Origin: Prado023 sp963747335
Lineage (GTDB): Bacteria > Actinomycetota > Actinomycetes > S36-B12 > CAIYMF01
Direction of reading: 5' to 3'
Assembly: GCA_963747335.1 (NCBI GenBank)
Contig: CAVVEV010000010.1
Coordinates: 1 to 64,000, forward strand
DNA length: 64,000 nt
Shown in pieces: positions 42,552 through 52,625 of this stretch. A program made the position numbers and the translations under genes. Each line of letters starts with the position of its first letter. Within the stretch, counting starts at the first letter, position 1. The notes beneath the pieces are model-generated. The model did no database searches. It saw nothing but the letters and a program-made list of their open reading frames with translations, and was not told the DNA's origin.

Positions 42552-44276
42552 ATGAGCGACCAAGGAGCCGGTTCCCCGCACATCACGGCGGCCACGACGG
42601 GCCGAGACGCCCTCGCCGAGTGGCTCGAGGCCCAGCCTGACGACCTCTTCGCCGACGACCGCGACCTTGCTGCCCTCGTGGCCCACCACGGGCTGGGCGC
42701 GCGGGTGCCGGCCCTGCGCGCTGCGGGGCGAGCCGTGGCCGGACCCTTGGACTCCGCCGCTCGGCGCAACGACCTGCCCGGCAACCACCCCGTGCTCGAG
42801 GACTGGGACGGGATCGGTCGCTACACGGGTGCCGTGGCCCACCACCCCAGCCACCGCGAGGCCGGCCTCGCCATCTACGGGACCGGGGTGATGACCGCCT
42901 ACGGGGAGGTCGGGGTCGACGGACGCGCGCCCGGCACCTCTCCGCGCCGGCCGATGGCCCCGGCACCTCAGCGCTTCATCCTCACGCTGTTCTACCTGAC
43001 CGCCCAGGCCGGCGAGGCGGGGCACAACTGCCCGCTGGCATGCGACGCCGGGGCGATCCGAACGCTCCAGCACCTCGGCACGGCCGAGCAGCAGGCTGCG
43101 TTCCTGCCCGGGCTGCTCGACCCGGACTTCGACACGAACCTGACCGCCTCACAGTTCCTCACCGAGGTGCAGGGCGGCTCCGACGTCGGGGCCAACGCCG
43201 TCGTGGCCACCCCCGTGGGGGACCATGACGGTGGGCCCGGCTCGGCCTGGTCGATCAGTGGCGAGAAGTGGTTCTGCTCCAACACCGACGCGGACGTGTT
43301 CCTTCTCACTGCCCGGGTGGACGAGCCGCGCACGGGCACCAAGGGCCTGGGACTGTTCCTCATCCCGCGCGTGCTGGGCGACGGAGCTCCGAACGGGTTC
43401 CGGATCCGGCGCCTGAAGACCAAGCTCGGCACCCGGTCGATGGCCAGCGGGGAGATCGACTTCAGCGGCGCGCAGGCCACCGCCCTCGGCCCCGTCAGTG
43501 AGGGCTTCCGCAACGTGATGGACCTGGTGATCACCACCTCCCGGCTGTACAACGCCGCGGGGTGTGCAGCCCACGCACGGCGCGCCTGGGTGGTGGCCTC
43601 GACCTACGCCCAGCACCGCACCGCGTTCGGCCAGCCCATCGGGGAGTTCCCGCTGGTCGCCGAGACGCTGGCGTGGATCCGCTCGGACGCCGTGGCATGC
43701 CTGGCGTCCACGCTGATGCTCGCGGGGCTCCAGGAGCAGGTGGACGACGGGTCGATCAGTGCCACGGACGCCGCGTTCTTCCGCGTGGCGGTCAACCTCA
43801 ACAAGCTGCAGACCTCGGTGCTGGCCCACGACGCGGTGAACCGCGGCATCGAGGTGCTCGGCGGCAACGGGGCGATCGAGACCTTCAGCGTGCTGCCGCG
43901 CCTGCTTCGCGACAACGTGGTCTACGAGAACTGGGAGGGCAGCCACAACGTCCTGCGGGCCCAGGTCCTGCGCGACTGCGCCCGACTGGGGGTGCACGAG
44001 GGGTTCTTCGACGCCCTGGCGCAGCGACTCGGTGAGGAGCACGCCGACGCGGTGGCGGCCGACCGGGCAGCGCTCGACGCGCTGCTGGAGGCGCCGGCCG
44101 CGGTCCGCGACCTGCAGTTCCGCCGTCTTGGGACGCGCATGGCCATCTGGACGATGCTGGCCGCTATGGCGCCCGTGCCCGAGTTCGCTGCTGCGCGACT
44201 GCTCACCGAGCGGCACCTGCGGGAGCTGCCGATCGACGATGCCTACTTGGCGGCGGTGCAGGCCCTCCAGCGGTGA
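42552..44276 (+). CDS. Acyl-CoA dehydrogenase family protein, AidB-like
   Basis: The 574 residues start from the ATG at 42,552. The fold is recognisable by LTASQFLTEVQGGSDVGANA, WSISGEKWFCSNTDADVFLL, YAQHRTAFGQPIGEFPLVAE, GIEVLGGNGAIETFSVLPRL and VYENWEGSHNVLRAQVL. The long N-terminal domain (about 170 residues, with NDLPGNHPVLEDWD) and the WEGSHNV segment match the AidB/large-ACAD subgroup, whose E. coli member is an alkylation-response flavoprotein. Whether it oxidises an acyl-CoA is open. The Glu in WEG lies where ACADs place their base. It is divergent from amt. Confidence 0.8.
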   Translation: MSDQGAGSPHITAATTGRDALAEWLEAQPDDLFADDRDLAALVAHHGLGARVPALRAAGRAVAGPLDSAARRNDLPGNHPVLEDWDGIGRYTGAVAHHPSHREAGLAIYGTGVMTAYGEVGVDGRAPGTSPRRPMAPAPQRFILTLFYLTAQAGEAGHNCPLACDAGAIRTLQHLGTAEQQAAFLPGLLDPDFDTNLTASQFLTEVQGGSDVGANAVVATPVGDHDGGPGSAWSISGEKWFCSNTDADVFLLTARVDEPRTGTKGLGLFLIPRVLGDGAPNGFRIRRLKTKLGTRSMASGEIDFSGAQATALGPVSEGFRNVMDLVITTSRLYNAAGCAAHARRAWVVASTYAQHRTAFGQPIGEFPLVAETLAWIRSDAVACLASTLMLAGLQEQVDDGSISATDAAFFRVAVNLNKLQTSVLAHDAVNRGIEVLGGNGAIETFSVLPRLLRDNVVYENWEGSHNVLRAQVLRDCARLGVHEGFFDALAQRLGEEHADAVAADRAALDALLEAPAAVRDLQFRRLGTRMAIWTMLAAMAPVPEFAAARLLTERHLRELPIDDAYLAAVQALQR

Positions 44277-44392
44277 ATTCCGCTCGACAGTGACCGTCAG
44301 GCCGGGCGTGACACGCGCAACCCTGCTGAGCCCTGACTCCGCACCGGAACCTCGTCACCAGGTCCGGATCGACGGGTACTGCCGCGAGGTTC

Positions 44393-45529
44393 TCAGGCGT
44401 CGAGCAGGGCGTTGACGAAGTCCTCGGGCACGAACGGGGCGAGGTCATCGGGGCCCTCGCCGAGGCCCACGAGCTTGACCGGGACACCCAGCTCGCGCTG
44501 GACCGCCACGACGATGCCGCCCTTGGCGGTCCCGTCGAGCTTGGTGAGCACGAGGCCCGTCACGTCCACGACCTCGCTGAACACGCGGGCCTGGGTGAGG
44601 CCGTTCTGACCGGTGGTCGCGTCGAGCACGAGCAGCACCTCGTCGACCGGAGCCTGCTTCTCGATGACCCGCTTGACCTTGCCCAGCTCGTCCATGAGCC
44701 CGACCTTGGTGTGCAGCCGGCCGGCGGTGTCGATCAGGACGGCGTCGGCCTCGGACTCCATGCCCACGCGCACGGCGTCGAAGGCAACCGAGGCGGGGTC
44801 GCCCCCAGCCGGGCCGCGCACGACGGTCGCACCGACCCGATCGCCCCAGGACTGCAGCTGGTCGGCGGCAGCCGCGCGGAACGTGTCGGCGGCACCGAGC
44901 ACCACGTGCTGGTCGTCAGCGATGAGGACGCGGGCGAGCTTGCCGGTCGTGGTCGTCTTGCCGGTCCCGTTGACGCCCACCACGAGGATGATCGCCGGGT
45001 GGCCGCCGCTGCGTTGGGCGAGGGTGCGGTCCATGGTGGGGTCCACGAGGGCGAGGAGTTCCTCGCCGAGCATGGCGCGCACGCGACCCGGGTCGCCGGT
45101 GCCCTCGACGCGCACCCGGGTCCGCAGGCGCTCGACCAGCTCCGTGGTCGGGGCGACGCCGAGGTCGGCCTGCAGCAGCAGGGTCTCGACGTCCTCCCAG
45201 TCCTGCTCGGAGATCGAGTCGCTGGACAGCAGCGCGAGCAGGCCCTTGCCCAGGACGCTCTGGCTGCGTGCCAGCCGTGCGCGCAGCCGGACCAAGCGGC
45301 CAGCCGTCGGGGCCGGGACCTCGAGTCCGGGAGCCGTCGGGCCCGCGGGTGCCGGGATCGTGGGGGCCGGCGGGGCCAGGGTGCCACTGCCGGCGCCGAG
45401 GGTCGGGGCGGTCGGGCCACTCACCGAGGGGGGCGTACCCCGGCGGCTGCGGACGAGGGTCACCCCTGCGACCACGGCCAGCAGGAGCACGGCGAAGGAG
45501 ATCAGGATGTAGGGAAGCGCGTCTTGCAC
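44393..45529 (-). CDS. ftsY: Signal recognition particle receptor FtsY
   Basis: FtsY docks the Ffh-ribosome complex at the membrane. The 378 residues start from the GTG at 45,529. A membrane-spanning N-terminus (ILISFAVLLLAVVAGVTLVR) anchors it, followed by a Pro-rich linker in place of the acidic domain of E. coli. The NG domain has VVGVNGTGKTTTTGKLARVL (G1 185-192), VLGAADTFRAAAADQLQSWG, LIDTAGRLHTKVGLMDELGK and LTKLDGTAKGGIVVAVQREL. An NHL-type gene separates it from smc. Confidence 0.96.
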   Translation of the reverse strand: MQDALPYILISFAVLLLAVVAGVTLVRSRRGTPPSVSGPTAPTLGAGSGTLAPPAPTIPAPAGPTAPGLEVPAPTAGRLVRLRARLARSQSVLGKGLLALLSSDSISEQDWEDVETLLLQADLGVAPTTELVERLRTRVRVEGTGDPGRVRAMLGEELLALVDPTMDRTLAQRSGGHPAIILVVGVNGTGKTTTTGKLARVLIADDQHVVLGAADTFRAAAADQLQSWGDRVGATVVRGPAGGDPASVAFDAVRVGMESEADAVLIDTAGRLHTKVGLMDELGKVKRVIEKQAPVDEVLLVLDATTGQNGLTQARVFSEVVDVTGLVLTKLDGTAKGGIVVAVQRELGVPVKLVGLGEGPDDLAPFVPEDFVNALLDA

Positions 45530-45648
45530 GGAACAGGCCTATCGGTCGGGGATGACGGGTCCACGGGAACCGCGGACACGTCCCCATTGTCCCAGAGCGC
45601 ACGGGTGCCGGTGCCCACTCGCGCGAGCACCGGCATCTGCTCGGGGCG

Positions 45649-47358
45649 CTACTTGACGCGCCAGGTCCGCGTCCAGGTGGGCGACGGGCCGTAGACCGGG
45701 CCGGCGCTGGCCTTCGGGACGGCGACGATGCTGATGGTCACCCGCACGTTGCGGTACCCCTTGGTCCGCACCTTGACCTTGCCGGACTTGTAGACGGTGA
45801 ACTTGCACAACGTGGAGGACGACCGCCATGTCCCATTGGTGCACGACCGGGTCACGACCAGTCTGGCGTTGCTCGACTTCTTCACCGAGGTCACCAGCGT
45901 CCGGGTCCCCCACCGGGCTGGCCGGTAGGACGCCTTCTTCGCCTTCACCTTGAGGCGGGAGGCGATCACCGGCGTCACCGCGGACGACGGATCCGAGACG
46001 CTGGACAGACCCGCAGTGTTCGTCGCTCTCACCGTGAAGGTGTAGGCCGTTCCGTTGGTGAGCCCGCCGATCGTGCACCTCGTCGCCGTCGTCGCGCACG
46101 CCGGGCCAGCCGGGGTCGGGGTCACCTGATACGAGGCGATCGGTACGCCACCGGAGTCAGCGGGCGCGGTCCACGACACAGTGACCTGTGCGTTGCCCGG
46201 CACCCCGGTCACGCCCGAGGCCTTGCCCGGGGCCACCGCCTGGTACGCGAAGGCATTGGCGATCCCCGCCACCTTGCTGCCCCACACCACGACGACATCC
46301 ACCGTGCCCACCGCATGCGCGGGGGCGACAGCGGTGACCTGGGTCGGCGACACGGCGACGACATTCGTTGCCGGCACACCGCCGAAGCTCACGCCCGTCA
46401 CGGCGCCCAGGTTCGCACCGGTGATGCTCACGGCCGTTCCGCCTGTCACGGGGCCGGCAGGGGGCGCCACAGTGGACACCGCCATGTCCGCGGGAGCGGA
46501 GACGAACACCTGATCAGCACCGACGGAGGTGCGGTAGACGGCCCCCGAGACCGGGCTGATGGCCACGTCCTGCGTGTCCCAGCCCGTGCTCATGTTCAGC
46601 ATCGAGTTGGGCTCGCTCGCTCCCGGCTCGAAGACCATCACCAGGTCGTCGGAACCGTCAACGGCGTAGACCCTGCCGCTGGCTGGATGCACGGCGATGC
46701 CGATGGGATCCAGCGGGTTCCCCGCTGGCCCCATCAGGTCCCGACCTGCGATGGGGGTGGCCGAACCATCCGAGTAGACCTGCACCCGATCGGTAGCGAG
46801 GCTGCCCACGTAGATCTCCCCAGTTTTCGGATGGACCCCGAGCCCCGCAGGGAGTGTCCCCGCAGCGAAGGAACGGCTGGCCACTGTGGAGTTCGCCGGG
46901 AAGACGTACACGCGGTTGTTGGCCAACGAGGAGACGTACACCTCACCATCGAGGTCGACTTCGACGTCGTAGGCCCCAGCAATCGTCCTGGTCAGGGAGG
47001 GATCGGGGACCTTCTGATCCGCCCGGTAGGTGTAGACCATCCCCGAGCCTGCCGAGACCACGAGGATGTCGCCAGTCGTCCGGTTGACGGCGATGCCGTA
47101 GGGGACGTCCACGCCGGTGAGGGTTCGTGACGCGTCAGGCGTTGTTGCGGTGCCGGGGAACACGGCCACAGAGGCCGCAGAGCCCCCTCCGACGCTCGTG
47201 ACCAGCACGTCCCCCGAGGCGGTGAACGCGACGCTGTGCGGATCTGTCACGCCCGTCAGGTCTGCCGACGCGGCACTGATGGGACTGGCCCCACTGGCGA
47301 CCAGCGCTACGACTGACAGCACGGCAATGCCCACGCGACTCGCTCGATGTGCTCTCAT
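45649..47358 (-). CDS. Secreted NHL-propeller / IPT-TIG / fibronectin III protein
   Basis: The 569 residues have a signal peptide (VGIAVLSVVALVASGASPIS, cleavage near ISA-AS). Residues 35-290 hold six NHL-like repeats (VDVPYGIAVNRTTGDILVVS, LDPIGIAVHPASGRVYAVDG). An IPT/TIG domain at about 295-375 reads VAPPAGPVTGGTAVSITGAN. A fibronectin III domain at about 378-465 reads GNAQVTVSWTAPADSGGVPI and TNGTAYTFTVRATNTAGLSS. A basic C-terminal domain of about 100 residues has two Cys (TRSCTNGTWRSSSTLCKFTV), perhaps cell-wall binding. It likely has an extracellular binding role. It interrupts the usual smc-ftsY neighbourhood and has a palindrome at its ribosome-binding region. Confidence 0.75.
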   Translation of the reverse strand: MRAHRASRVGIAVLSVVALVASGASPISAASADLTGVTDPHSVAFTASGDVLVTSVGGGSAASVAVFPGTATTPDASRTLTGVDVPYGIAVNRTTGDILVVSAGSGMVYTYRADQKVPDPSLTRTIAGAYDVEVDLDGEVYVSSLANNRVYVFPANSTVASRSFAAGTLPAGLGVHPKTGEIYVGSLATDRVQVYSDGSATPIAGRDLMGPAGNPLDPIGIAVHPASGRVYAVDGSDDLVMVFEPGASEPNSMLNMSTGWDTQDVAISPVSGAVYRTSVGADQVFVSAPADMAVSTVAPPAGPVTGGTAVSITGANLGAVTGVSFGGVPATNVVAVSPTQVTAVAPAHAVGTVDVVVVWGSKVAGIANAFAYQAVAPGKASGVTGVPGNAQVTVSWTAPADSGGVPIASYQVTPTPAGPACATTATRCTIGGLTNGTAYTFTVRATNTAGLSSVSDPSSAVTPVIASRLKVKAKKASYRPARWGTRTLVTSVKKSSNARLVVTRSCTNGTWRSSSTLCKFTVYKSGKVKVRTKGYRNVRVTISIVAVPKASAGPVYGPSPTWTRTWRVK

Positions 47359-47366
47359 ACCTCCAA

Positions 47367-47382
47367 GTTACTCGCGAGTAAC
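47367..47382. promoter_or_regulatory. 16-bp perfect palindrome upstream of the NHL/TIG gene
   Basis: GTTACTCGCGAGTAAC lies 8 bp upstream of the ATG at 47,358, directly before the GGAGG site. TTACTNNNNAGTAA-type palindromes are common TetR-family operators. Alternatively, as RNA the hairpin could control ribosome access. Confidence 0.5.
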
Positions 47383-47466
47383 CCCCGCGGGCAGGGCCAT
47401 CCGACCCGTTGACCCCACTCACGAGATGCCAGCGGGGCGGGCCTTCCCGGAGTTGACGCCCTTGCT

Positions 47467-50400
47467 TCAGCCCGCCTGGCGCTCCCGCAGGCGCTGGCTG
47501 ATGACGTGCGTGACTCCGTCGCCGCGCATGCTCACGCCGTACAGGGCGTCGGCGATCTCCATGGTGCGCTTCTGGTGGGTGATGACGATGAGCTGGCTGT
47601 TCTCGCGCAGCTCCTCGAGGACGTCCAGGAGACGGCCGAGGTTGACGTCGTCGAGGGCGGCCTCGACCTCGTCGAGGACGTAGAACGGGCTCGGACGGGC
47701 CTGGAACAGCGAGACGAGGAACGCCACGGCTGTCAGCGAGCGCTCGCCACCGGAGAGCAGCGACAGCCGCTTGATCTTCTTGCCCGGTGGGCGGGCCTCG
47801 ACCTCGATGCCGGTCGTGAGCATGTTCTCCGGATCGGTGAGGACCAGGCGGCCCGCGCCCCCGGGGAACAGCCGGGCGAACACCTGCTCGAACTGGACGG
47901 CCACGTCGGCGTAGGCGGCGGTGAAGACCTCCTCGACCCGGGCGTCCACGTCGTGGATCAGGTCGAGCAGGTCCTTGCGCGAGCGCTTCAGGTCGTCGAG
48001 CTGCTCGGTGAGGAAGCGGTGACGCTCCTCGAGTGCGGCGAACTCCTCGAGGGCCAGCGGGTTGACCCTGCCCAGCAGGGCCATGGCCTTCTCGGCGGTC
48101 TTGAGCCGGCGCTCCTGCTCGGCGCGGACGTACGGGTACGGGGCCGGCTCAGGGGCGTTGGGGTCCACGTCGTCACCGGGCGCGCGCAGTGACGGCGCAA
48201 CCAGCTGGTCGGGGCCGTACTCGGCCAGGAGCGACTCGGTCTCGAGCCCGAACTCGCTCATCGCCCGGTTGGCCAGGTTCTCGATCCGCAGGCGCTGCTC
48301 GGCGCGGGCCACCTCGTCGCGGTGCACCGACGAGGTCAGCTCCTCGAGGTCGGCAGACAGGCTGCGGATCTGGGCGCGCAGGCCGGAGAGCTCGGCGTCG
48401 GCCGCCGCCCGCGCCTGTTCGGCGGACGCGCGAGCATCGGCTGCATCGACCACGGACGAATCGAGTCGGGTCAGCACCGCTGCCCCACCCTCGGCCACCG
48501 CCTGGGCGACGGCCGCCGCCCTGGCGCGGCGCTCCCGGCGCTCCACGGCCCGACGCCGCGAGGCGCGCTCGCTGGCCGCGGCCCGCTCCAGCTGTTCGGC
48601 GCGTCCGGCGATGGCCCGCGCACGCTCCTCGCTGGTGCGCACGGCCAGCCGCGCGTCCACCTCGGCGCGCCGCGCCGCCTCAGCGGCGAGCGCCGCCTCG
48701 TCGCGTGCGTCCGGTGAGGGATCGGCGTCGTCCACGGGGTCGGCATCGGCCCGGTCCATCCGGGCGGCCAGGTCGGCCAGGGTGGCCCTGTCGTCGGCGA
48801 GGGCCTGCTCCGAGGCCGCCAGCATCCGGTCGATCCGCTCGGCCTCGGCCAGCGCCGCCCGTGACTGCTGGCCCAGGTTGCCCAACTGCTCGGCAACCGC
48901 GGCCATCCTGGCGTCGGACTCGTGCAAGCGGTCCAGGGCCTCGTCGCTGGCCCGTGCCGCGGACTCCCGCTCAGTGCGCAGCGCCGCCAGTTCGAACCGG
49001 AGCCGCTCGGCGTCGTGCACGGCTGTCGCGAGCTCGGTGCGTGCCTGCTCCAAGGACGCGGTGACCTCGATCCGACTGGGTGCCGCCTGTGACCCACCGA
49101 TGACCAGGCCGCGGCCGACGAGGTCCCCGGTCCGGGTGACCACGAGAACCCCCGGGGCTGACGTGGCGACGTCCAGGGCTGCGGTCAGGCCGCCGTCCAC
49201 GACGGCGACCCGGTCGAGCAGGGAGGCAAGGGCAGGCGCGCCGGGACCATTGCTGGTCACGCACTCGATCGCGTACCGGGCACCGGCCGGCAGCGCGGGC
49301 CATGCGGTGCGATCTGCCGCGCCCAGCTCTGGGACGAGCACCGCGGCGCGCCCACGGTCGTCGGCAGCCAGCCACTCGAGCGCGGCGAGCGCCGACTCGG
49401 CGCCCTCTGCCAGTGCCGCGTCCACCGCTGCCCCCAGTGCCGCACCGATCGCGACCTCGTAGCCCGGCTCGACGTGCAGGGTCGGGGCGAGGGTCCCGGA
49501 CACGCCCGGCCACCGCTCCCCCGGCCAACTCACCGGAGGCATCCGCGACGGCGACCATCGGTGCGAGGGCCTCCACGCGGGCAGCCAGCCCGGCTCTGGT
49601 CCGCTCCACCTGCGACTCGCGGGCAGCCAGGTCGGCGATCTGGTCATCGATGGCGGTGAGCGCGGACTGCGCCGACTCGAAGCCCGAGTCGAGGTCCACC
49701 TCTCCCTCGTCAAGACCGGCGATCGACGCCTCGAGGGTGCGGAACTCATGATCGGCCTTCGTGGCGCGTTCGCGTGCCGCCTGCGCCTGGCCGCGGAGCC
49801 GCTCGATCTCGCTGGCCCGGGCCTCGGCGCGGGAGCGTGCGGCGTTGACCTGCCCCTGCAGCCGGACCACGCCCTCGCGCCGGTCGGAGGCTGCGCGGAC
49901 CGCAGCTCGCAGCTCCTGTTCGGCGGTGGCCAGAGCCGCCTCGGCCGCGGTACGGACGGAGACCGCCATGCTCAGGGCGGCCCGCTGCTCCTCCACCGCG
50001 CGGTTCAGGTCGGCCTCCTGGCCACGCATGGCCCGCGCCTCGTCCTCCATGTCCTCCGGCGCCCGGCCGCGCCGCTCCTCCTCGGGCTCGGGCGCGAGGC
50101 TGCGGACCCGCTCGGAGGCCATGCCGACGGTGCCGGCCAGTCGCTCCCGCAGGCCCGACAGCGCGAACCACGTCTCCTGCGCGGCGGTCAGTGCCGGGGC
50201 GTCGGCCAGCGCGGCCGCCTCGCGCACGGCCTCGGCCGACTGCGCGTTGGCCAGCTCGGCCTCGACCAGCGCCCGGCGCTCGCGGACCGCCGACTCGTCG
50301 GCGACCTCCTGCTCGTACTGCGTCGTCAGGGTCTGCAGGTCGTCGGCGAGCAGGCGCAGTGCGGCATCGCGGACGTCGGTCTGGATCACACTCGCCCGCC

Positions 50401-51037
50401 GCGCGACCTCCGCCTGCTTGCCCAAGGGCGTGAGCTGACGGCGCAGCTCGGTGGTGAGGTCCTGGACCCGGGTGAGGTTGGCGTGCATCGCGTCGAGCTT
50501 GCGGACCGCGCGCTCCTTGCGCTTGCGGTGCTTGAGGACGCCCGCAGCCTCCTCGATGAACCCGCGACGCTCCTCGGGGGTGGCGTGCAGGATCTGGTCG
50601 AGCTGGCCCTGGCCGACGATCACGTGCATCTCGCGGCCGATGCCGGAGTCGCTCAGCAGCTCCTGGATGTCCAGCAGTCGGCAGGCGGTGCCGTTGATCG
50701 AGTACTCCGAGCCCCCGGAGCGGAACATCACGCGCGAGATCGTGACCTCGGAGTAGTCGATCGGCAGGGCGCCGTCTGAGTTGTCGATCGTCAGCGACAC
50801 CTCGGCGCGGCCCAAGGGAGCCCGGCCGGAGGTCCCGGCGAAGATGACGTCCTCCATCTTCCCGCCGCGCAGGCTCTTGGCGCCCTGCTCGCCCATCACC
50901 CAGGCCAGGGCGTCGACGACATTCGACTTGCCGGAACCGTTGGGCCCCACCACGCACGTCACGCCCGGCTCGAAGGCCAGGGTCGTCGACGACGCGAAGG
51001 ACTTGAAGCCCTTGACGTTCAGGCTCTTGAGATGCAC
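47467..51037 (-). CDS. smc: Chromosome partition protein SMC; one frameshift in the sequence
   Basis: This ABC-type ATPase organises chromosomes. The GTG start at 51,037 gives MHLKSLNVKGFKSFASSTTL, then Walker A TCVVGPNGSGKSNVVDALAW (about 31-38). The coiled coils flank a hinge. In the hinge, near 49,515, the five-C region carries one base too many; repaired, MVAVADASGELAGG leads to GTLAPTLHVEPGYEVAIGAA. The C-terminal head has IKRLSLLSGGERSLTAVAFL (signature) and SPFYVLDEVEAALDDVNLGR (Walker B). At 3,571 nt the gene is 3n+1, or about 1,189 residues repaired, normal for SMC. A -10-like TAGGTT seven bases before the GTG suggests a leaderless mRNA. Confidence 0.94.
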
Positions 51038-51044
51038 GGAGCGA

Positions 51045-51050
51045 AACCTA
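51045..51050 (-). promoter_or_regulatory. Candidate -10 element of a leaderless smc promoter
   Basis: TAGGTT on the minus strand ends seven bases before the smc GTG, the same arrangement as before the TetR, pyrH and HNH genes. Confidence 0.4.
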
Positions 51051-51087
51051 CGCGATCACCCGCCGGACTCCCGGCAACGGCCTCGAG

Positions 51088-51279
51088 TCAGACGAGGGCA
51101 GTGTCCTGGGAGGTCAGCAGCTCGAGGTCCAGGTCGTGGTCGGCGAAGCGCACGTCGGCGGCGCGACGCAACTCGGCGAGTTCGGACTCGAGGGCGCGGA
51201 CCCGCGCCCGCAGGGTCGCCAACTCGGCGGCCGTCCGAGGATCGGGACCACCCAGGACGCCGTAGATCGCCTTGCCCAT
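51088..51279 (-). CDS. Small coiled-coil protein of unknown function
   Basis: The 63 residues start from the ATG at 51,279. MGKAIYGVLGGPDPRTAAEL opens it and a helix follows (LATLRARVRALESELAELRR) with heptad-spaced Leu, suggesting a short coiled coil. The tail is acidic (ADHDLDLELLTSQDTALV). Similar small proteins are found beside smc in other actinomycetes as I recall, but the function is unknown. There are 50 bp to the smc start and 124 bp to acyP. Confidence 0.65.
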   Translation of the reverse strand: MGKAIYGVLGGPDPRTAAELATLRARVRALESELAELRRAADVRFADHDLDLELLTSQDTALV

Positions 51280-51403
51280 CGCAACTCCTGCCCATCGGTG
51301 GCCCGATCCGGACCGCCTTCAAGGGTGGCAGGCGCGGCGGCCCGGGTCAAGCGCTGCGATATGTCGAACCGATATGTCGGGCGCCGAGCGATCCGGGGCG
51401 GCC

Positions 51404-51712
51404 CTACCGGCAGGTGAACGAGCGGAAGCCGCCCTGAGCCGGGCCCCATCGGGCGTCGACGAACTCCACCCGGCCCGGGCGGCGGACGATCCGCGGACCG
51501 GTGCCGGTCAACCAGTCCAGGACCTTCTGGCACTCAACCCTGGGACCCTCAGCGACCACCAGGACGTCCCCGTTGGGCAGGTTCTCGGCCACGCCGACGA
51601 GCTTCAAGGACTGGGCCAGCGCCATCGTCGACCAGCGGAAGCCGACGCCCTGGACGTAGCCCTGGACGGTGGCGGTCAACCGGACCGGGGACTCGGGTGC
51701 TGGCTCCTCCAC
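51404..51712 (-). CDS. acyP: Acylphosphatase
   Basis: This enzyme hydrolyses acyl phosphates. The 102 residues start from the GTG at 51,712. The phosphate-binding loop VQGYVQGVGFRWSTMALAQS contains the catalytic Arg, and VGVAENLPNGDVLVVAEG the catalytic Asn. Family length is about 90-95, so it carries a few extra N-terminal residues. Its start is 4 bp from the mutM stop, so it is probably co-transcribed with mutM. Confidence 0.93.
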   Translation of the reverse strand: MEEPAPESPVRLTATVQGYVQGVGFRWSTMALAQSLKLVGVAENLPNGDVLVVAEGPRVECQKVLDWLTGTGPRIVRRPGRVEFVDARWGPAQGGFRSFTCR

Positions 51713-51716
51713 GCCC

Positions 51717-52625
51717 CTAGTGTGGCAAGCGCGGCGGGCGCTGACACGCCGGGCAGAAGTGGCTGGAGCGGTTCATGAAGCGCTCGCGGACGATCGGCGT
51801 CCCGCACCGGGCACACGGCAGCCCTGCGCGGCCGTAGACCGCCAGCCCACGGCCGTAGTAGCCGCTCTCGCCGTTGACGTTCACGTAGAGGCTGTCGAAG
51901 GAGGTGCCGCCCTCGGCCAGCGACGCGGCCATCACGGCCGTGGCCGCGTCCAGGACGCCGACCAGAGTGGGGACGCTGAGCTTGTCGGCTCGGCGTCGTG
52001 CGTGCACGCCGGCCGTCCAGAGCGCCTCGTCGGCGTAGATGTTGCCGATCCCGGACACGAGGGTCTGGCTCAGCAGCAGCCGCTTGACCTCCACGCGGTG
52101 GGTCCGCATGGCGCGGGCCACTGCCCGGACATCGAAGGCGGGGTCGGTCGGATCCGGGGCGATGTCGCGCACGAGGTCCGGCACCAGCACGCCCCGGGGG
52201 TCCGGCACGACCGGGCACGCAGCGAGCCATCCGAACGTCCGCTGGTCGAGGAACCACAGGTGGCTCTCCCCGAGGTCGAAGCGCGCCCGCGCGTGCCGGT
52301 ACGGGGCCACGCCGAGGTCGCAGTCCTCGGCGCCGATGTCCACCGCCCCAGCCCCGGATGCGGAGTCGACCCGGAACTGCCCGCTCATGCCCAGGTGGGC
52401 GGCGAGAACCAGGTCGGGGTCATCGGTGACCAGCCAGAGGAACTTGCCGCGCCGGCCGGTTCCGGCGAGCGTGCGCCCGGTCAGGACCGACTCGAAGTGG
52501 CCCGGTCCCTGCACCTGCCGGCGCACCGTGCGGGGATGGCGCACCTCCACGCCGTGGATCTGCTGGTCGAGCACATGGGCGGCGAGCCCCCGGCGGACGA
52601 CCTCCACCTCAGGCAGTTCGGGCAT
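51717..52625 (-). CDS. mutM: Formamidopyrimidine-DNA glycosylase
   Basis: MutM excises 8-oxoguanine and FaPy lesions and nicks the strand. The 302 residues begin with the invariant PELPEVEVVRRGLA (N-terminal Pro nucleophile after Met removal). LVLAAHLGMSGQFRV and VSGIGNIYADEALWTAGVHA (helix-two-turn-helix) follow. The zinc finger is CARCGTPIVRERFMNRSSHF then CPACQ. The start overlaps the rnc stop by one base. Confidence 0.96.
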   Translation of the reverse strand: MPELPEVEVVRRGLAAHVLDQQIHGVEVRHPRTVRRQVQGPGHFESVLTGRTLAGTGRRGKFLWLVTDDPDLVLAAHLGMSGQFRVDSASGAGAVDIGAEDCDLGVAPYRHARARFDLGESHLWFLDQRTFGWLAACPVVPDPRGVLVPDLVRDIAPDPTDPAFDVRAVARAMRTHRVEVKRLLLSQTLVSGIGNIYADEALWTAGVHARRRADKLSVPTLVGVLDAATAVMAASLAEGGTSFDSLYVNVNGESGYYGRGLAVYGRAGLPCARCGTPIVRERFMNRSSHFCPACQRPPRLPH

